NCBI GenBank assembly: GCA_031362405.1
Contig: JANLSO010000099.1
Coordinates: forward strand, 1 to 36,553
Length of the DNA stretch: 36,553 nucleotides
Origin: JANLSO01 sp031362405
GTDB taxonomy: Bacteria; Actinomycetota; Thermoleophilia; Miltoncostaeales; Miltoncostaeaceae
Reading direction: 5' to 3'
In this document: positions 32,556 through 36,553 of the stretch, in pieces
Numbering within the stretch: position 1 is the stretch's first letter
Layout: each line of letters opens with the position of its first letter
Position numbers and translations under genes: made by a program
Notes under the pieces: generated by a model
Told to the model about the DNA's origin: nothing
What the model saw: the letters and a program-made list of their open reading frames with translations, nothing else
Databases searched by the model: none

Positions 32556-33295
32556 TCGACCGGCTGCTGCTGGCACATACGTTCCTTACGCGCCTACCGC
32601 TGCCACAACCGCAGGGCCAGATCAGCCCCGAGCGCCTGGCCCGGGCCGCGGTGGTATTCCCGCTGGTCGGCCTGACGGTCGGAGCAATCGCCGCCCTGGT
32701 GCGCTGGGGTGCGGATCCGCTCGGCCCCGGCTTTGCCACCGTCGCCGCACTGGCCGTGGTTCCTCTCGTCACCGGGGCTTTTCATGAAGACGGCCTCGCA
32801 GATACCGCCGACGGCCTCGGGCCGTACCAACGCGGCAGGCGCCTGGAGGCGATGCGCGACTCGACGCTCGGCACGTTCGGCGTCCTCGCTCTGGTCTTCA
32901 GCGTGCTCGCCCGCTTCGCCCTGCTGGTGCCGCTGGGCACCCGCGACGCGGCCCTCGCGCTCATCGCCGGCCACGTTCTTGGCCGCTGGTCAACGCTTCC
33001 CCTGGCCCGTTTCGGCTCACCGGCCCGCACCGATGGCCTGGGCGCCGCGCTCGTCCAGCCGACAACCGAGCAGGTCATCGGCGGCTCAGTGCTGGCGCTT
33101 GCGCTGGCCGCACCCGCGCTTTTCGGTATCGACCTCGTGAGCATTCCCGCCGCTCTGGGCGCTGCGGTGGTTGTCGTCGTGGCATCCGGTATCTACTGGA
33201 CGCGGGCCTTCGGAGGAGTCACCGGCGACACGTACGGCGCGACAAACCAGATCACCGAGATCGCAACCTACGCTGCCATCGCGGCGGTGCTGTGA
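32552..33295 (+). CDS. cobS: Cobalamin synthase (adenosylcobinamide-GDP ribazoletransferase)
   Basis: CobS joins adenosyl-GDP-cobinamide to alpha-ribazole (phosphate) at the cytoplasmic membrane, the last assembly step. The 247-residue protein has several membrane helices and the conserved metal-binding motif FHEDGLADTADGLG, plus LGTFG, GHVLGRW and the C-terminal GGVTGDTYGATNQITEIATY. GTG 32552 overlaps the cobT stop and its own stop overlaps the cobC GTG. All family motifs are intact. Confidence 0.95.
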   Translation: MIDRLLLAHTFLTRLPLPQPQGQISPERLARAAVVFPLVGLTVGAIAALVRWGADPLGPGFATVAALAVVPLVTGAFHEDGLADTADGLGPYQRGRRLEAMRDSTLGTFGVLALVFSVLARFALLVPLGTRDAALALIAGHVLGRWSTLPLARFGSPARTDGLGAALVQPTTEQVIGGSVLALALAAPALFGIDLVSIPAALGAAVVVVVASGIYWTRAFGGVTGDTYGATNQITEIATYAAIAAVL

Positions 33296-33858
33296 CCCGC
33301 ACGGCCGTGCTGCTGCGGCACGTGAGCGTCGAAGCGGATGCCTATGGCCTGTGGATCGGTGGCGCCAGCGACCCCGACGCCGATCCCGACGCGCTCGCCG
33401 CGCTTCGGCCCGCGCTCGCCACCCTCACGCAGGAGCACCCGCCGGAACGCATCATCTGCTCACCCCTTCGACGGGCGCGCAGCACCGCCGCTCTGGTCGA
33501 TCACCCGGCCGAACTCGACGAACGTCTGCGCGAACGCGACTTCGGGGCCTGGGAGGGGCGCCCGACCGAGGAATGCCTGGCCGGCATCGACCCCGAGTGG
33601 ATGACGAGCACCGCCCGATGGCTCGAGATGCCGATCCCCGGTGCCGAGACGGTCGCCGCGGTGGTCGCCCGCACCGCCGCGCTCTGGGCCGAACTCACCG
33701 CCGACCCGGCGACCTGCGTCTGGTGCGTCGGTCACGCCGGATCGCTTCTTGGGCTGGTGGCGGCCGCCCGCGCGCTTCCGCTTGCCGATGTCTGGGAGAC
33801 GCCCCTTCCCCGCGGGGGTTGGGTCGTTGTCGGCAGAGATGGCAAGGTGCACTCGTGA
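33292..33858 (+). CDS. cobC: Histidine phosphatase, likely alpha-ribazole phosphatase
   Basis: The 188-residue protein belongs to the histidine phosphatase (phosphoglycerate mutase-like) superfamily and, by position after cobS, should remove the 5'-phosphate of alpha-ribazole phosphate or cobalamin phosphate. The phosphohistidine motif normally reads RHGE; here it is LLRHVSVEADAYG, so Arg9 and His10 are kept but Gly is replaced by Val. Other motifs are regular: IICSPLRRARSTAALV, ERDFGAWEGRPTEE and the second histidine in CVGHAGSLLG. GTG 33292 overlaps cobS and the stop overlaps the cupin gene's GTG (GTGA). The substrate assignment rests mainly on the operon. Confidence 0.82.
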   Translation: MTRTAVLLRHVSVEADAYGLWIGGASDPDADPDALAALRPALATLTQEHPPERIICSPLRRARSTAALVDHPAELDERLRERDFGAWEGRPTEECLAGIDPEWMTSTARWLEMPIPGAETVAAVVARTAALWAELTADPATCVWCVGHAGSLLGLVAAARALPLADVWETPLPRGGWVVVGRDGKVHS

Positions 33859-34287
33859 TCCCCGAGCGCAACGTACCCTTCGACTTCCACGGAGCCACCG
33901 TGGCGGTCCTCGCGCTGACCAAAGACAGCGGTGGTGATTACAGCGTCCTCAGCGCCGAGCACCTTCCCGGCCGGGGGCCCGCCCTTCACGTTCATCCCCG
34001 CGGCGCCGAAACGTTCGTGATTCTGGAAGGCAGCTACACCTTCTACCGCAGTGACGAGATCGTTCCCGGCGCGGCGGGCGACGTCCTGAGTATCCCTGGG
34101 CGTGCCGCATCGCTTTGTCGCCGGCCCAGACGGTGGAAGGGTGATCATCATCTCCCCGCCTGGCCTCCACCGGTATTTCTGGGAGGTCGGCGTGGCGTCG
34201 GCCGTGGGTGAGCTGACCTTCGCCGACGAGTCGAAGATCGCCGCGGAAAACGGTCAGGACTTCCGCGATTCCGGAGCGCACTGGTAG
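33855..34287 (+). pseudogene. Cupin-domain gene with a frameshift
   Basis: From GTG 33855 (overlapping the cobC stop) one frame encodes a cupin start: VPFDFHGATVAVLALTKDSG, then GPALHVHPRGAETFVILEGS with the metal-binding H-x-H...E motif, and ends correctly in GAAGDVLSIPG. At about 34095 the continuation moves to the next frame: GVPHRFVAGPDGGRVIIISP, ending at TAG 34285-34287 with DFRDSGAHW. Joined, they give a normal cupin of about 143 residues with motif 2 intact (PHRF). So a one-base insertion or two-base deletion has broken the gene, or the assembly has an error here. Its role in the corrinoid operon is unknown. Confidence 0.75.
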
Positions 34288-34334
34288 GAGATCCCATGAG
34301 CCGGGGAATCTGAATTTTCTGATCGATTGTGCGG

Positions 34335-34598
34335 ATGGCTCGCCTCACCGCAAGTGACGCATCGAGGAATTTTGCCGACGTGCTCAGTCGAGCAGCCGCC
34401 GGAGAGGAGTTCGAGGTCACCCGCGGTGGCCGGCCCGTCGCCTCGATCGGGCCACCCCGTATCCGACTCACGTCCGCGGAGCGCTTTCGCGAGATCATGC
34501 AGACCGCGCCATCTGTCGATGATGACTTCGCCGCCGACCTGCGCAGAATTCGCGTTGATTCCGGCCCTGCCCCAGAGGCGCCGCACTGGCCGTCCTGA
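34335..34598 (+). CDS. Phd/YefM-like antitoxin
   Basis: The 87-residue protein has the Phd/YefM antitoxin layout: MARLTASDASRNFADVLSRA (N-terminal DNA-binding fold), AAGEEFEVTRGGRPVASIGP, and an acidic, flexible C-terminal tail that would wrap the toxin (DDDFAADLRRIRVDSG). It would bind and inactivate the adjacent PIN toxin and repress the pair's promoter. ATG 34335 is chosen; a GTG at 34329 is in frame just upstream. No strong ribosome binding site is visible. Its TGA overlaps the toxin's first codon. Confidence 0.78.
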   Translation: MARLTASDASRNFADVLSRAAAGEEFEVTRGGRPVASIGPPRIRLTSAERFREIMQTAPSVDDDFAADLRRIRVDSGPAPEAPHWPS

Positions 34599-34975
34599 TC
34601 GATACCGACGTCCTCATCGACGCGGAACGCGGCCAGGCATCGCTCGACGACATCACGATCGAAGACTCCGCGATCAGCGTCATCACGGTTTCAGAACTGC
34701 TTCACGGCGCGCATCGGGCCACGGGCGCCACTCGATCCCGACGCCTCGCGTTTGCGGAGCACGTACTGACGTCGCTGGCCGTTGTGCCGATCTCTACGCA
34801 GGTCGCACGAATCCACTCCGGGATACATGCCGACCTGGCGGCTTCAAGTCAGGTTGTCGGTGCGCATGGTCTCTGGATCGGTGCGACGGCCGTCGCCCAT
34901 GACCTCGGGGTGATGACCCGCAACGCACAAGACTTCGGGCGAATCTCCGGGCTCCGGGTCATCGCGATTCCCTGA
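34595..34975 (+). CDS. VapC-like PIN-domain toxin, damaged (no standard start, one acidic residue lost)
   Basis: The frame reads LIDTDVLIDAERG at its start, SVITVSELLHGAHR, VVPISTQVARIHSGIHADLA and TRNAQDFGRISGL, all standard VapC PIN-domain ribonuclease blocks, over 126 residues. Two features are odd. An in-frame TGA at 34556 and the lack of ATG, GTG or TTG before the conserved start leave CTG 34595, overlapping the antitoxin stop as CTGA, as the only fitting initiator. The third catalytic acid, normally Asp in hDLWIAATA, is Gly92 (AHGLWIGATA). Asp3/Asp5, Glu34, Thr108-Asn110 and Asp113 remain. The toxin is probably weak or dead while the antitoxin stays intact. Confidence 0.65.
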   Translation: MIDTDVLIDAERGQASLDDITIEDSAISVITVSELLHGAHRATGATRSRRLAFAEHVLTSLAVVPISTQVARIHSGIHADLAASSQVVGAHGLWIGATAVAHDLGVMTRNAQDFGRISGLRVIAIP

Positions 34976-35189
34976 CGGTCGCGCGCGACCTGCCGGAGAG
35001 GGTCCGCACCTCGTCGATCAGCTTCAGTGGTTCGAGCAGGCGCCGGCTGGCGGTGCCGTCACCACGCCGGTAGCCGAAACGGATATGCGCCTGATCGCGG
35101 CATGCCGAGGCGACGGTCGGGAGCGCGGCGCCCGTCCACTCGGGGTGCGAGAGGAGGCGCAGGAGGCGAGCAGACGTCTCGAACGGCAC
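34959..35189 (-). pseudogene. WYL-domain transcriptional regulator remnant
   Basis: The minus-strand frame from GTG 35189 encodes 76 residues that splice together two distant parts of a YafY/DeoR-type WYL regulator. The N-terminal helix-turn-helix start is seen as ETSARLLRLLSHPEWTGAAL. The beginning of the WYL domain is seen as ACRDQAHIRFGYRRGDGTAS with RRLLEPLKLI. In full-length relatives about 100 or more residues separate these, and a further 150 follow. An in-frame internal deletion plus C-terminal truncation is the simplest reading. Such regulators often lie divergent to VOC-family genes, as here. Its end overlaps the toxin gene's end. Confidence 0.55.
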
Positions 35190-35261
35190 GTAGCCGGATA
35201 GGTTCGTCCCGTCGCGCGCCACACACCCGATGTGGAGCGTCCTCTCCGAAAGGAAGCGTCG

Positions 35262-35648
35262 ATGGAACTGAGGATCGAGCTGGTCGCTATCCCGGTATCG
35301 GATGTCGACCGAGCCAAGGCCTTCTACACCGAGAAGCTGGGATTCGTTGCCGACCACGACATCCGGGTGAGCGACGACCTGCGTTTCGTGCAGCTCACCC
35401 CTCCCGGCTCGGCGTGCTCGATCTGCTTCGGGCAGGGCGTCACCGAGGGGCCCGCCGGGTCGGTGAAGGGAACGCTGATGGTGACCACGGACATCGAGCA
35501 CGCCCACCGGACGCTGGCCGAGCGCGGCGTCGTGGTGAGCGACATCGAGGACCTCGACTGGGGCAGGTTCGTGTACTTCGCCGACCCCGACGGGAACACA
35601 TGGGCGGTCCAACAGCTTCCCGACCGACCCGAAGGATCCCACGACTGA
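35262..35648 (+). CDS. VOC (glyoxalase/bleomycin-resistance) family protein
   Basis: The 128-residue protein is one VOC unit of two beta-alpha-beta-beta-beta modules: LVAIPVSDVDRAKAFYTEKL then GFVADHDIRV in the first, and MVTTDIEHAHRTLAERGVVV with YFADPDGNTWAVQQLP in the second. The family includes glyoxalases, dioxygenases and drug-binding proteins. The glutamate that usually binds metal in the last strand is replaced in VQQLP, so a binding or non-metal role is possible. ATG 35262 follows GAAAGGA. A broken WYL regulator sits divergently upstream. About 230 bases without a gene follow. Confidence 0.88.
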   Translation: MELRIELVAIPVSDVDRAKAFYTEKLGFVADHDIRVSDDLRFVQLTPPGSACSICFGQGVTEGPAGSVKGTLMVTTDIEHAHRTLAERGVVVSDIEDLDWGRFVYFADPDGNTWAVQQLPDRPEGSHD

Positions 35649-35881
35649 AACGTCGCGAAGAAACCACGAAAAGAGGGCGAGCGGGGAAGTGTCGGACGCT
35701 TCGACGCGTCGCACCTGAAGGCGCGGTTCGCCATGACCTGTTCCCCGAGCCAACTGGCTCGCCGCACCGACGGATGCCGGCTTCGCCGCCGGGGTGATCG
35801 TCGAGTCGACGGGCAACGATCACGCACCACGTGAGATGTTCATCCGACGCCGACCGGGCGCGATCTGACACCCTCGCGGAC

Positions 35882-36553
35882 GTGACCGAGAAGAACGCCC
35901 GCCTGGCGATTCGTTTGCGAGGCGTCAAGAAGCACTTCGGGGAGATCCACGCCGTTGACGGGTTCGACCTCGACGTACCCGAAGGCACCTGCGTCGGCCT
36001 GCTCGGGCCCAACGGCGCGGGCAAGAGCACGACCATGAAGCTCCTCACCGCCCAGGCCATCGCCGACTCGGGGGAAATCGATGTGCTGGGCTATCGGCTG
36101 CCCGGCCAGTCGAAGTCGGCCCGTGCCGAGATGGGTGTCGTGCCTCAGCTCGACAACCTCGACACGACGCTGACCGTTGGCCAGAACCTGACGGTGTTCA
36201 GCTACCTGTACCGGGTGCCCCGCGCCGCCCGCCGGGCCGCGATTGAACGGGCCCTCGACATCGCCAAGCTCGGGGACCGACGCGACACGCGGGTCGACAA
36301 ACTGTCCGGCGGTATGCGGCGACGGCTGCTGATCGCCCGGGCACTGGTGCATCAGCCGCGCCTGGTGTTGATGGACGAACCGACCGTCGGGCTTGATCCG
36401 CAGGTGCGCCAAGAGATCTGGGCGCTCATCGACAGCCTGCGCGCCGAGGGCGTGTCGATCCTCATGTCGACGCACTACATCGAGGAGGCCGAGCGGCTGG
36501 CCGACACCGTGACGATCATGGATCACGGCCTGGCCATCGCGACCGGGCCGCCG
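35882..36553 (+). CDS. ABC-2 type transporter ATP-binding protein (3' end beyond the window)
   Basis: From GTG 35882 the frame stays open for 224 codons to the edge. Motifs are complete: Walker A GPNGAGKSTT, Q-loop MGVVPQLDNLD, signature KLSGGMRRRLLIARAL, Walker B LVLMDEPTVGLD and switch histidine MSTHYIEEAERLAD. The PQLDNLDTTLTVxQNL segment and the overall style match the DrrA/NodI-like branch that pairs with an ABC-2 permease for export of drugs or lipids. The permease gene should lie just past the edge. The substrate is unknown. Confidence 0.92.
   Translation, partial: MTEKNARLAIRLRGVKKHFGEIHAVDGFDLDVPEGTCVGLLGPNGAGKSTTMKLLTAQAIADSGEIDVLGYRLPGQSKSARAEMGVVPQLDNLDTTLTVGQNLTVFSYLYRVPRAARRAAIERALDIAKLGDRRDTRVDKLSGGMRRRLLIARALVHQPRLVLMDEPTVGLDPQVRQEIWALIDSLRAEGVSILMSTHYIEEAERLADTVTIMDHGLAIATGPP

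Noticed and set aside
34959..35816. 285-residue minus-strand frame taken as one protein
   Set aside because: Only the part below 35189 resembles a protein (WYL remnant). The rest is antisense to the VOC gene.
35840..36526. 228-residue minus-strand frame at the right end
   Set aside because: Antisense shadow of the ABC ATPase, whose nucleotide-binding motifs are all on the plus strand.
1..36553. CRISPR arrays, tRNA or rRNA genes, insertion sequences
   Set aside because: No regularly spaced direct repeats, no T-loop-type GGTTCGA motifs in tRNA context, and no transposase with terminal repeats were found by reading.

Overview
The window is high-GC bacterial DNA that reads as Actinomycetota. 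Evidence is the NucS mismatch endonuclease, two GAF-ANTAR proteins, an N-terminal TQXA-type surface domain, a class F-like sortase domain, a CU044_5270/ECF sigma remnant, and frequent GTG starts with ATGA/GTGA overlaps. The style of the secreted proteins and the WNEPN glycosidase makes me lean towards Thermoleophilia (Solirubrobacterales-like). That is an inference from general protein style, not a search result.

Layout. (1) 1-2085: the 5' part of an ankyrin-type gene at the edge, then decayed DNA containing the tail of an AbiEii-like toxin gene. (2) 2086-6064: a signalling block with a STAS protein, a small unknown protein, a primary-like sigma factor, a PRC-barrel-like protein and two GAF-ANTAR proteins. 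(3) 6310-7416: a membrane fatty-acyl desaturase. (4) 7431-8450: wreckage of an ECF sigma factor and its CU044_5270 partner. (5) 8487-10305: NucS and a GH68 levansucrase without a signal peptide. (6) 10302-18386: an envelope/secreted block with an FkbM methyltransferase, a 911-residue TQXA-domain protein with four 112-residue repeats ending in a sortase domain, and two related propeller-like secreted proteins flanking a CrtC-like lipocalin. (7) 18372-23160: a tightly overlapping minus-strand operon of LOG protein, small membrane protein, alpha/beta hydrolase split by a membrane domain, RibD-like reductase, unknown protein and TetR regulator. (8) 23255-26960: TadA, a secreted TIM-barrel glycosidase, CorA with a GQN filter, a small secreted protein and an internally deleted DJ-1/PfpI gene. 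(9) 26966-34287: a LysR remnant, then a cobalamin riboswitch and a coupled corrinoid uptake and salvage operon, btuFCD-cobOUTSC, ending in a frameshifted cupin gene. (10) 34335-36553: a VapBC-like pair with a damaged toxin, a WYL-regulator remnant, a VOC protein, and the start of an ABC ATPase at the edge.

How the genes work together. The clearest pathway is corrinoid salvage. BtuFCD imports corrinoid, CobO adenosylates it, CobU activates the aminopropanol arm, CobT activates the lower base, CobS joins the two and CobC dephosphorylates. No corrin-ring synthesis gene is present. The riboswitch sits ahead of an 11-bp hairpin that buries the btuF Shine-Dalgarno, which suggests translational control. 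The most novel-looking item is the TQXA/repeat/sortase fusion with its secreted neighbours. The window is also unusually rich in broken accessory genes (AbiEii, ECF sigma, CU044_5270, DJ-1, LysR, WYL, VapC, cupin), nearly all lying at the borders of intact operons.
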